Part shown: positions 55,369 to 64,000 of the stretch, piece by piece
How positions within the stretch are numbered: the first letter of the stretch is position 1
How the letters are laid out: each line of letters starts with the position of its first letter
NCBI RefSeq assembly: GCF_000276665.1
Contig: NW_004955483.1
Location: 8,961,380 to 9,025,379 of the forward strand
From: Chinchilla lanigera
Lineage: Eukaryota > Chordata > Mammalia > Rodentia > Chinchillidae
Length of the DNA: 64,000 bases
Direction of reading: 5' to 3'
The notes under the pieces: model-generated
Database searches by the model: none
What the model saw: only the letters and a program-made list of their open reading frames with translations
What the model was told of the DNA's origin: nothing
Program-made: the position numbers and the translations under genes

Positions 55369-56030
55369 CCTTCCATTTCTTCTTTCTTTCATCTTCTCTA
55401 GCACGTGTTGACATGTGTTTCAGACTTATTGATAATTTCCCAGTGGTCACTAATGCTCTTTTCACTTTTTTCAGGCTTGTAAAAGATCTTTATTTCTTAT
55501 TTTGAGAAGTTTTCTTGCTGTATTTCCAAAGTCACTTCAATATCCAACCTTCTGTTAATATTATTCTTTATAAACTTCATTTCTGGCAGTGTTTTCTATC
55601 TGAAGTTTGAGTTAGTTATTTTTTAATCTTTCATTTCACTCCTTGCCATATTTATAATATTAAGATCCTTGACCCTATGTATAAGATCTATAGCAGCTTC
55701 ATTAAAGTACTTTTTCCACTAATTCCTTCATGTGTGCTATTTATGGGTTCATTTCTATTGATAAATTCTTTTTTCTTGTTATGGGTCATATTTCTTTGGT
55801 GGTTTTCATCCTAGTAATATTATTATTGGAAATCACCATTGTGAACTTTACATTTTCAGGTGCTGAATTGTATTATATTCCTTCTTTTGTTCTGCCACAC
55901 AGTCAAGTAATTTCTGATGGGCCTGATCCTTCAGAATCTTTGCTTTTAACCTTTGCTATGTCCAGGCCATAAAAGCTATTAATCTAGAATTAATTTAGCA
56001 CTACTCAGGCAGAACTCTGTCACACCTGTA

Positions 56031-56391
56031 CCAATGCCCATTTATTCCAAGCTCGCTCTGCTTAGACATGTGGGAATGTTATCTATTTCCAGTCTTGTGT
56101 GAACTTGAAATTTTTTCATTTTTCTTTCTAGTGATTCTTCCCTGAGGTTTTCTGCCAAAATGTTCAAGGAACCTCTCTGCATATCTTACCCTCCCTCACT
56201 CTCTTCCATTCTCACTTACCATATCCACCTTGAGCTCCAATTTCTAGCTTTGTTAACAAGACTGCTGGGTCATGTTTGGATTTCCTTCCCTACGTCATTA
56301 GCAAGTGATCACCTCCAGGTAATGAATGTTAGGAATACGAGATTCATTTATGTTCATGCTCTAGAGATCAGTCTTGCGCTACCCGGTTAAT
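56031..56391. other. Unassigned DNA
   Basis: No feature recognised. Confidence 0.35.
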
Positions 56392-56700
56392 GTCTGAAAA
56401 CAGTTCTTTCATATATAGCCAGCCTTTGTGTTTGCCAACCAAAGCTTCAAACACAGCCAACCATAGCTTCAATCTACCACAGATCAAAAATATTTTTAAA
56501 AACTGCATCCTGTTTGAACATGTACACACTTTTCCCTTCATCATCATTTCCTATAAAATGCAGTACAACTATTGACATAGCACTTACATTGTATTAGACA
56601 TGAAAAGTAATCTAGCGATGATTTAAAGTATGCGGGAGGATTGTGTATGTTATATGCTCTCATCTTAAACTTTCATAGAGCTGTAGGAGAAGGGGAGGAT
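56392..56700 (+). mobile_element. Tigger-group MITE (MER8-like), plus strand
   Basis: 'catatatagccagcctttgt' (56410), 'ccaaccatagcttcaatcta' (56458), 'gcacttacattgtattagac' (56580), 'gtaatctagcgatgatttaa' (56607), 'gtatgcgggaggattgtgta' (56628) match, in order, a nonautonomous Tigger-group element as I remember it. The right terminus is missing. Confidence 0.62.
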
Positions 56701-57689
56701 CAGAGACTAAATTTTAGCCCAATAGGATGAATCACTCCAATGCATTAGTTTGAGTGGTAGCTCTATTTTGCCTGGATGAAGAACTAGTATCCAGTCTTTC
56801 AGACTTCTGCCATCTCCTCAAGGTGACTCTCTTACACTGGTTTGTCCCCAAAAAGTCCCAGTTTTTACACAAAATGTCTGGCATCCAAGAAGCTACTCAG
56901 TCCCAGGCAAGTTTGGACCACAGGTCTCCACATCTTTCCAGTTCCTCTCCCAGATGGGATGTGAGTTTTGGAGCAGTGGTGTATCTTTTGTGCCCTTGTG
57001 GCAGGCTCTCCAGTTACCTTTGGTGTCTCTCCATAGGGCATGCTGGAAGTCATTCTTCTGTCAATACCCTGTGGGGGAGCTGAAGAGGGTGAGAGCTAGT
57101 CTTTCCACTTCCTCATCATCATATGTTTCTATTGCAGGCCCCAAGGATACAGCAAAACCCACCCTCTCTACCTCTTGTTAGGTTAAAGAGGGGGAGATTG
57201 TAAAGGAAATTGCAATCTCTTCCCTTATTGATATAGCATAGCATTCTAGAATCACATACCAGAAATTTAATATTAACTCTTTCCTCTTGCATCTCTCTGA
57301 GGACATGTTCATCCTTCCCTTACCCTGACAAAAGCAAATTTAGAAGAAAAGCAGAAGGTAAATTTAAAAGAAAGTACATTTGCATGTTTCAAAGTGTTAG
57401 ACCCTTGCATGTGATTTTTTAAACTTTGCTTTTGCCCTTCTTTTGTCTGAAATGTATTCTTTTGGACTTTCTTTGCTAAGTTTTTAGAATCTTTGTTTTT
57501 CTATAAGGAAGTTTTGTCCTTTGTCTCATGGTATAAAAGATACCCTTGCCTTCTGTTACTAATCCTAAACTTTCTATTTCTGTCGAGATCCTTGCTAGTA
57601 TTACCTCAAGAATTTTTATTATTATAAATTTTTATCAGTTGTGATTTGTAAGCTATAAATCATGCTCTTAAACTTGGTACTATCATATT
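56701..57689. other. Unassigned DNA
   Basis: Overlapping open frames in all orientations (56754-57083, 56865-57053 minus, 56954-57181), none with a recognised domain. May be decayed L1 interior upstream of the next L1 3' end. Confidence 0.4.
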
Positions 57690-58015
57690 TCCCAAGGTTT
57701 CATGGGATATGCACCTTGAGACCATAATGTTAAGTGAAATAAATTTGACACACAAACTTAAATATCACATTTTTAGCTTATATGAGAAACACAAATTATA
57801 AATAACGAACAAAATAAAAGATGAATAATAGGAAGTAGGAAGGTAGATCTTTTGCAAAAAGAAAGGGAACCAAGAGATGGAGGGAATGAGAAGGGAGAGG
57901 AGGAGAAGAGGATAGAGAAGAGTGAGGATGTGTGGTGTACATACCCACTCCTGATGAGAGATGTAACCCCTATATACTGCAAACATGTACTAATACAAAA
58001 ATAAAAATTGAAAAA
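57690..58015 (+). mobile_element. L1 3' end, plus strand
   Basis: 'accataatgttaagtgaaat' (57721-57740), a polypurine tract (57861-57930: gggagaggaggagaagagg), 'gcaaacatgtactaatacaa' and the end 'aaaataaaaattgaaaaata' (57997-58016). Ends of this form are typical of an old L1 3' UTR with A-rich terminus. Confidence 0.78.
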
Positions 58016-58499
58016 TAGATTTGTTACTCATAACAAAGGAATTCTGCCATTAAAGATGATTAAACATTTCAGGATAAATGAAAATCAAATGAATATCTTA
58101 CTGTCATTCTTCTTGTAATTGTTAATGTGCTAACAAATTTTAGGTTTGAAAAGTAAGAAACACACACCATGCCAAACCTATTTAATCTTTTCCAAGAAAA
58201 CTTAGAGGATAAATTTTCCTATACAAACTTGGGAAAATGTTGTGCTGACATTTAAATTTTTGTACCAATATTATTTTTGATACATTTTATTTTATGAAGA
58301 AATAAACCAAAATCTCATAACGAGTCTAACAATAGTTAATGCACTGTATGTCCTTATCTTCAAAGGAGTTTATTCAGAGGATAAGACATGGACAAAAAAG
58401 ATCTCGCTTACAAAGAATAAACAGATACTAGCACAAAACTTCCTTACTCCTGTAAATCTTAGTGAGTAAAATTACCTATTGTGTCAGGTGTTAAATATT
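58016..58499. other. Unassigned A/T-rich DNA
   Basis: No feature recognised. Confidence 0.35.
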
Positions 58500-58985
58500 C
58501 TCTGAAGTCCCTTTTCCGCTCTGCCCAAAGGCTCAGAGGCTGTCGTGTGGACCTCAGCTGGGTTCTCTGAGCATCAGAGTCTCCTTTGGGAACAGTCATG
58601 GCAAGTTCTGCAGGAGAGGGAGGGTGGGGGAAAGGCAGGCAAAGTTCCTGGTCCTCCTCCTACAGGACATGGGCTGGGGTACTGTGTCTTCTTCGGGGGA
58701 GCAGATCCTGCCAGGGGAGGCCTCTTCTACAAGTCTTGGTGCACCTGCAGCTCTCTGCAAGCTCCAGCAAGCTCCTCTGTCCCTTACTCCTCAGCCTAGG
58801 AGTTGGGCACAGCCTGAGCTGTTACCATCACAGGGTGCTTCACCTTCCCTTCCTGGTTCCACAAAGCGCTGTAGAAAGATCGCATTAAATCACAACTTCA
58901 TTAAACCCTCTGCAGTCACACAGTTGGAGTGTGTTATCTCTCTTGTTAGTTTTCTGAGCCACTTAATTTCCACTGTGTAAAATAT
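58500..58985 (+). mobile_element. GC-rich island, possible solo LTR
   Basis: A 430-bp GC-rich block in AT-rich surroundings. All three plus frames are open over 58545-58980, which reflects composition and not coding. The 3' part (58881-58940: gcattaaatcacaacttcat, ccctctgcagtcacacagtt) resembles the polyadenylation/R-U5 zone of an LTR. Family unknown. A CpG-poor unique element is the alternative. Confidence 0.35.
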
Positions 58986-59565
58986 TCCAATTAACACTCT
59001 CACATCTTTTCATTTTCCTTCCTCTTCCAACTCAAATATTTGTGAGGTAGTATGGAATTTTATGACTTTTCATTATTGTTATTATTTAATGTTGCGCACT
59101 TTTCTTTTAGTATATGCTAATGACATATTGCGTTCCTTTTTTAAAAAAATGCTTATAAATGTTATTTAGAAAAGCTCTTATTTAAATGGTTTTAAGGCTC
59201 ACTTTTAGTACTTTTGTGCCAGGACTTCTACATTCTTGAATGTTTTACATTGGTTAATCACTATTACCTACAGTGGTTGTCAAAGTGAATGTATGAGTTG
59301 TGTGTTTTCTAAGTCATTGCATATCTTAAAATATCATTCTGTTCCCTTCTGAGAACAATGATTTGGCTTCATATAGAATTCATGAATCACCATCCTCTCA
59401 AAATCCTTTGGATGTTGCTTCCATGCCTACTATATTTTAAGATTATGAAGAAATAGACCAAGGCTGACCCAATTTTTCTTTAGACCCAGCATGGCCATCC
59501 TGCTTCCCGTTGCTGTCAGCCAACTTTTTTAAGGTAGAGTTTTGTATTTCAGAAAACCCTCCTTC

Positions 59566-59566
<1 letters not shown>
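58986..59566. other. Unassigned A/T-rich DNA
   Basis: No feature recognised. Confidence 0.35.

Positions 59567-59567
<1 letters not shown>

Positions 59568-59608
<41 letters not shown>
59568..59608 (+). repeat. (CA)n microsatellite
   Basis: About 20 CA units; the longest pure dinucleotide array in the window. Confidence 0.97.
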
Positions 59609-59610
<2 letters not shown>

Positions 59611-59906
59611 GACCATGGAAATATCCTGCTTCTTAAAATTTCCTGCTTCAATCTTTCCCAGGATGCTAACAAAATGATAATTTTCCAATATTACCCATGA
59701 GTTTGTAGCACACAATTATAAGCAAGAGCCCTCTCTTCTCCTTGAATATCATTCACCTATTTACTCTCAACATAAATGTATGTTTTTCAGTGGTTTATAA
59801 TTCATTACTGTACTTAATTATTTTAATTTTCGTATCTTCCCAAATCTGGCCAGCAGAAGTTCTCCCAACTGGAGACACTCTCTTTAAACTTTGAACTGCT
59901 CATTTC
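59609..59906. other. Unassigned DNA left of the twin-primed L1
   Basis: No feature recognised. Confidence 0.35.
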
Positions 59907-59918
59907 CAATAAGAGGGC

Positions 59919-60540
59919 GATTCTTACTGGGGTGAGGTGAAATCTCAATGTTATTTTAATTTGCATTTCTTGAATGACTAATGATGTTGGACATTTTCTC
60001 ATGTATTTATTTGCCATTTGTATTTCTTTATTTGAGAAGTGTGTGTTTATCTCAGCTGCCCATTTTTGGATTGGGTCTTTGAACTGGGGGTTGGCTGATG
60101 TTTTTAAATTGTTTATATGTTTTAGATAGAAGACTGTTATCCAAGGGACAGTCAGCTAAATTTTTTTCCCAATTTGTGGGTTTTCTTTTTACTCTGCTGG
60201 TGATTTCTTTAGATGTGCAGAAACATTTTAGTAGGATAAGATCCCAGTTGTTGATTCTTTGAAGTATTTCCTGTGTGGTTTGGTTTTTGTTCATAAACTC
60301 TCTGCCTACCCTATGTCTTCAAGATTTTTACCTACTTTCTCTTCCAATAGATTTAGTGTTTCTGTTTTAATATTGAGCTCTGTGATCCATTTTGACTTTA
60401 GTTTGGTGCATGGTGATAGACTTGGGTCTATTTTCAGTCTTTGGCAGGTGCCAAGCCAATTTTTCCAGCACCATTTATTAAAGAGGCTATCTTTCTTCCA
60501 GTGAGTTTGTTTGGCCCCTTTGTCAAAGATTAGGTGGCTG
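59919..60540 (-). pseudogene. L1 ORF2 C-terminal part, inverted half
   Basis: Minus-strand frames in order: WCWKNWLGTC ... NLLEEKVGKNLEDIG (60540-60306), then WDLILLKCFC ... PTNWEKNLADCP (60294-60052), then EMQIKITLRFHLTPVRIALL (within 60017-59919). This is the poorly characterised C-terminal region of L1 ORF2 after the reverse transcriptase. Two frame changes and stops break it. Relatively well preserved, so the insertion is younger than the L1M pieces elsewhere in the window. Confidence 0.88.
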
Positions 60541-60980
60541 TCATTAAGAAATAAACCAACAACAAATGCTGGTGAGGCTGTGGAGAAATAGGAACTCTTT
60601 TCCACTACCAGTGAGAATGCAGACTGGTGAAACCACTGTGGAAATCAGTTTGGAGATTCCGCAGCAAACTAGGTCTAGAGGTCCCATTCAACTCAGCTAT
60701 ACTCTTTGTGGGTATTTTCCTAGAAGGTCTGAAAACATCATATTACAGTGATATATGTGCACCCATGTTTATAGCAGCACAATTTGTGATTGCTAAATTG
60801 TGGGAGCAACCCAAATGTCCATCCACTGAGGAATAGGTAAAAAAATTGTGGTACTTTTATAGAATGGAGTATTACTCAGCTACAAAGAAAGATAAACTCG
60901 AGGCTTTTACAGGTAAATGGTCACAACTAGAGACCATACTCATAAGTGAAATAAACCAGACCTCCATGTTTAAGCAACGT
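60541..60980 (+). pseudogene. L1 ORF2 extreme C-terminus, direct half
   Basis: Plus frame 60627-60836 reads PLWKSVWRF ... MFIAAQFVIAKLWEQPKCPS, matching the end of ORF2 (after the cysteine/tryptophan-rich stretch at about 60560-60620, which is out of frame). A further ORF2 tail (ngvllsyKer-type) runs to about 60980 with stops, then the 3' UTR begins. Confidence 0.85.
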
Positions 60981-61420
60981 ATTGTCTCACTAGTGTAAGA
61001 ACCTGAAAGAGTGAATAAAAAGTAGGAGGTATGACAGACATTGTGAAATGAAAGGAAAATGCTCAAAAGTAAAGAGTAACTGGGGTGAGGGAAAAGAGAA
61101 AAGAAAGAAGGGAAAATTATTTATGTATGCATATACAGGATAGCTAACATAGTTGTACTACTGACTTGTATTGCTTTACTGAAAGAAACAGTTAATGATT
61201 AGTTATTTGATCAATCTTGCATGTCTCTATTTGTTTTCCTGAGAAACCACTTTGAAGATATCAATAAGTATACAACAACCATTGTTAATTTCCTACCACT
61301 TTGTCTGTAACTCTGTATTATTTATATTGTTCTTGTGCTATTTTGTAAATGGATCTGCTTATTAATATATTTTTCCTTCTTTTATTTTTAAAATAAATTT
61401 TAAAAAATCAATAAGAAGGC

Positions 61421-62999
61421 AACACAGAGAGTCAGATGCCTTGCCCAAATCACCAGCCTGCCCTAGCACCTACATCATTTTCTCATTGTACATTCTACAC
61501 AGCCATCAGAGTTACTAGACATCAAAATACAGAGCTCTTTGTATATTTTCTAAAATCTAGTGTAACTATTCTTCTGTACACTGATTGCTATAAGTTTCCA
61601 TATATATTCACAGGTGTCTAAATCAGAGAACTCTATAAACAAACTTTTAAAAAATTGTTAGCATAAATCAAGTTCTAATACATTGTACATAATTTCAAAT
61701 GTGCTTAATCACAACCCTGTCTAAAATTAGGAACTTCCTGGTTGCTGTTCAATAGTATGTGAGTGTGTGTATGTGTCCACTCTTGATGGGAAACATCCAG
61801 GACCTGCTGTTCTTTATTGAGACCATGGCAAAGGTCACATTGCATGCTGGTTATCAAAACTAGACTACCCTAGCTTGGAAGCGATTGGTTCTGGGATCAT
61901 TAAGAGCAGCAGAATGAAGAAGAAGGCAAGGAAGCTCATGAATTTGAGCAGAAACAAAGCCCAATATCTGGCACCAAGCAGAAGCCTCCAGCTTCCAACT
62001 CAGCGAGAACCAAAATAGAAGCAACTCAGTCCCTGGGATTGTTTCTGAGCACAACAGCTCTGCTAGGCCAACTAAGCCTTGTTATCCTCAGAACACCATT
62101 TTGATTCCTCGATTTAGAATTCTCAGAGTACTGAAAAGCTTTTACCACACCCCCATCCAAAAGCTTTTGCAAACTTTGCATTGAGTAGGAGAGGTTCTGC
62201 TACAGTACTGGTATCTCTAGAGGGGTCTGAAAAGCGCAGAGTAAGGGCTATGGGATGAAACATCAGACTAGGAGACAAAATTAGTGGCATTTCCTTTCTT
62301 ACTTCTGGCAAGTGTTGTTTCTGAAAGTGGATCCTCGGGACACGCCGTGCACGTGTGCAGCACATGAGGGTCTAAGAGGACTTTGTGTCACCCGCAGAGA
62401 CATTCTCCAGCCATTTCTGGCCATTCAGCTTATGACACATGGCCATCGGAGGCAGCACCCAGAGTTCCACAGCTCTGCCTTCCCCACAAGGCTGCCGCAT
62501 GTCACCGAGAGCTGCAGTTCGCTCTCACACATTTTGCATAATCAGTTTCTATTCTGTCATGTTCTCTCACACATGGTGCTCTGAGACTATTCTGGAAAAC
62601 AGAGAATATTTTTCAGTTCAGATGAGTAGCATAATTTTACGCTGTGCTCTGCCTGTTTGGTAAATGAAGTCAATTACTCATATCTGTCAGAGGAAGAGAA
62701 AGACACATGCAGGCATGTAACCTGTTTTTAGATCCAGAGACTACCCCTTTGCTTCCATCACGCTGAAAATAGCAACAATTCACATCATGGCTTTGAGAGC
62801 TGATATTTGCATTCAGATTCCTAACTTCTAAAAAATCCACTGCATGTGTTTCTACAATCACTTCTAAATGTTTCCCTTCCTTTGAACAGATTCTACATTC
62901 TGCAAGCCACTCCCTGATCAAAGTTCTGAAAGCAGCAATTTCTCCATAGCGTAGAGACCCAGTATTATCTCTCACTGGCTATCCAATCTGATAAAATCA
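61421..62999. other. Repeat-poor unique DNA, 1.6 kb
   Basis: No transposon named. 62320-62990 looks unique and locally GC-richer. The minus frame 62670-62975 (101 codons) and plus frames 62312-62663 have no recognised domain (see findings). Confidence 0.45.
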
Positions 63000-63088
63000 T
63001 GCATTCTGTGAGCCTCAACTTCCTGAGCAGTAACAATGGAAGAGTAATAGTAAGCATCTCCCTTAAAGGACTATTTGAGTGTCTTAAC
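63000..63088 (+). mobile_element. MIR fragment, plus strand
   Basis: 'ctgtgagcctcaacttcctg' (63006-63025) and 'gtaacaatggaagagtaata' then 'ggactatttgagtg' follow the MIR core. Confidence 0.62.
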
Positions 63089-63089
63089 C

Positions 63090-63455
63090 ATGCTCCATCA
63101 CTGGGACAAAATACCTTAAACCAACAACTTAAAGAAAGGAAGATTTGAGAGTCATACTTTCAGCCCATGGTCAGCTGACTACAAGGCAGAAACAGGACAG
63201 TAGAGGGCCATGGTGGAGGAAAAAGTGCTCACCTCATGGCACCCAGGAAGCACAGAGAAGAGCTGGAAACAAGAACACCCCTCCCAAGTCACACCAGTGT
63301 GACCTGCCTCCAGGCAGGCTCCACGTTTAAGAGCACACTCCGCTGCTGAACTCATTAAGAGATAAATCCACTGGTGAGTACAGCACCCCTATGATCCAAT
63401 CACCTTCCGTACATGGAACTGTTGGGGGACATTTTACACCTAAACCACAATAGAT
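63090..63455 (-). mobile_element. MaLR-like solo LTR, minus strand
   Basis: In reverse it begins tattgtggtttaggtgtaaa (63455), continues 'aatgagttcagcagcggagt', 'gaggtgagcactttttcctc' and ends 'ggtattttgtcccagtgatg' (63096-63115). About 365 bp. Shares its first half with 43680-43930 and with 19918-20042. No internal genes. Confidence 0.78.
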
Positions 63456-64000
63456 TGCCCACTGTGTTCCCCTCGAACCATAAACCCTTAGCAAACATTT
63501 GTGATTTTTTTTAACAATCTATCTACGACCTCTCCTTACTTACAGGTCAAACTCTAACCTGCCTCGTAAATAATTCTTAGACACAAATCTACTTAAATAC
63601 ATTTTTTGGGGGGGTTTGAAGGGTGCCACATTTCTCACCAGTGTGAACCTTTTTTTGCTGCCAATGTGCACATCTGCCTTCTCACTGGGACTCTGGTGTG
63701 GCCAAAGGAGTATAATAAAGGGCAGAGAAGTTCAGGCCAATGAAAATATGGGGCAGAAGAACTGGGTGAATCAGCAAAACTTAGACTTCAGTAAATATTT
63801 TAGACTAGCTTGTTCACAAAACTCAGAATGTTCATGTGCACCTGCTGGGTATATTTACCTTGGGAAATATGACCACAGTTTGAGTTAAACCTATGACATT
63901 TTCCAGCTATGTGACTTTAAAACACTCACTTACTTGTACAATTTTCTTTCTTCTCCTATAAAGAGTTTGAATCTAACCAGGCAGTTGGGAAGAGTTTGTA
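63456..64000. other. Unassigned DNA to window end
   Basis: The plus frame 63616-63888 (90 codons) starts with a hydrophobic stretch (TFLTSVNLFLLPMCTSAFSL) that could pass for a signal peptide. There is no domain, splice context or homologue known to me. Treated as chance. Confidence 0.4.

Larger units (their letters stand above)
53700..56030 (-). mobile_element. Old L1: 5' region, ORF1 and start of ORF2, minus strand, fragmented
   Basis: Read on the minus strand the order is the 5' region (56030 to about 55370), ORF1 (55050 to about 54225) and the beginning of ORF2 (about 54060 to 53750; reverse of 'tttaatgtaattttaatttt' at 53841 and 'ctctgtcttttaattagatt' at 53807). The presence of ORF2 sequence argues against a HAL1 (ORF1-only) element. 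It is interrupted by a B1 (54635-54790) and a Tigger-like MITE (55055-55368). Confidence 0.82.
59919..61408 (+). mobile_element. L1 with 5' inversion (twin-primed), about 1.5 kb, with target duplication
   Basis: Two halves of one 5'-truncated L1 meet at 60540/60541. The left half (59919-60540) is reversed, the right half (60541-61408) is in plus orientation and carries the ORF2 end and 3' UTR. In L1 order the reversed half ends in cagtaagaatc (59919-59930 reversed) exactly where the direct half begins (tcattaagaaat), so almost nothing is lost at the junction. The element is bordered by a 12-bp duplication with one mismatch: caataagagggc (59907-59918) and caataagaaggc (61409-61420). The 3' end is A/T-rich (61380-61408). 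This is the textbook product of twin priming. Confidence 0.95.

Noticed and set aside
53700..56030. HAL1 (ORF1-only) element
   Set aside because: ORF2 start sequence follows ORF1 at 53750-54060, which fits a normal L1M.
4780..59608. Regularly spaced repeats as a CRISPR array
   Set aside because: The repeats are dinucleotide or tetranucleotide microsatellites in mammalian DNA, with no repeat-spacer structure.
63616..63888. Signal-peptide-like start of a 90-codon frame
   Set aside because: A hydrophobic N-terminus alone is weak evidence; no domain, no exon structure.

Overview
The window is nuclear DNA of a mammal, almost certainly a rodent. It carries many short tRNA-derived ID-type SINEs (internal A box TAGCTCAGTGG, B box GTTCGATTCC) and several B1 SINEs, one with the 29-bp internal tandem duplication typical of rodent B1. 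It also has two B1+ID composites and a set of old mammal-wide repeats (MIR, L2, MER5-like, Tigger, MaLR LTRs, L1M). I see no B2 elements, which argues against mouse or rat. The ID consensus (GGGGCTGGGGATTTAGCTCAG...GCCTGGCAAG) makes me think of a non-muroid rodent such as a beaver, but that is an impression and not shown by the sequence.

I could find no protein-coding exon, structural RNA gene, CRISPR array or operon. All longer open frames are fragmentary, fall in repeats or low-complexity DNA, or look random. The window reads as a gene desert or one very large intron, 64 kb of layered transposon debris separated by unassigned DNA. One assembly gap of 160 N lies at 39116-39275, inside an ID element.

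Layout. 1-9 kb: an L1 3' end on the minus strand, three ID insertions, a long pyrimidine tract, MIRs, and a 1.4-kb Tigger-like DNA transposon with a readable transposase scrap. 9-15 kb: a B1-ID composite, two hAT-type MITEs, an L1 3' UTR with duplicated units and an inverted 3'-terminal piece, and a MaLR-like LTR. 16.8-20.5 kb: MIRs and an old L1 (5' region, ORF1, start of ORF2) broken by a B1-ID composite and an LTR fragment. 20-31 kb: IDs, MER5A-like MITE, L1 3' end, MIRs, a second L1 ORF1 remnant, microsatellites. 31-41 kb: L1 3' ends, a long minus-strand L1 (34.6-36.3 kb), the gap, and an LTR nested in an L1. 43-48 kb: LTR, minus-strand L1 3' UTR, B1 in an L1M, LTR, ID. 49-58 kb: L2, a tetranucleotide/CT tract, Tigger-like MITEs, an ID with a perfect 15-bp target duplication, and a 2.3-kb L1 5' half interrupted by a B1 and a MITE. 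59.9-61.4 kb: a clean twin-primed (5'-inverted) L1 with 12-bp target duplication. 63 kb: MIR and LTR.

The most informative structures are retrotransposition footprints: the twin-primed L1, the repeat-unit architecture of the L1 3' UTR in this lineage, and nested insertions that give a relative chronology. A few repeat-poor stretches (about 6.5, 25.0, 36.7, 42.2 and 62.5 kb) look like candidate conserved noncoding elements, but only a cross-species alignment can decide. I did not find evidence for an undescribed biological system.
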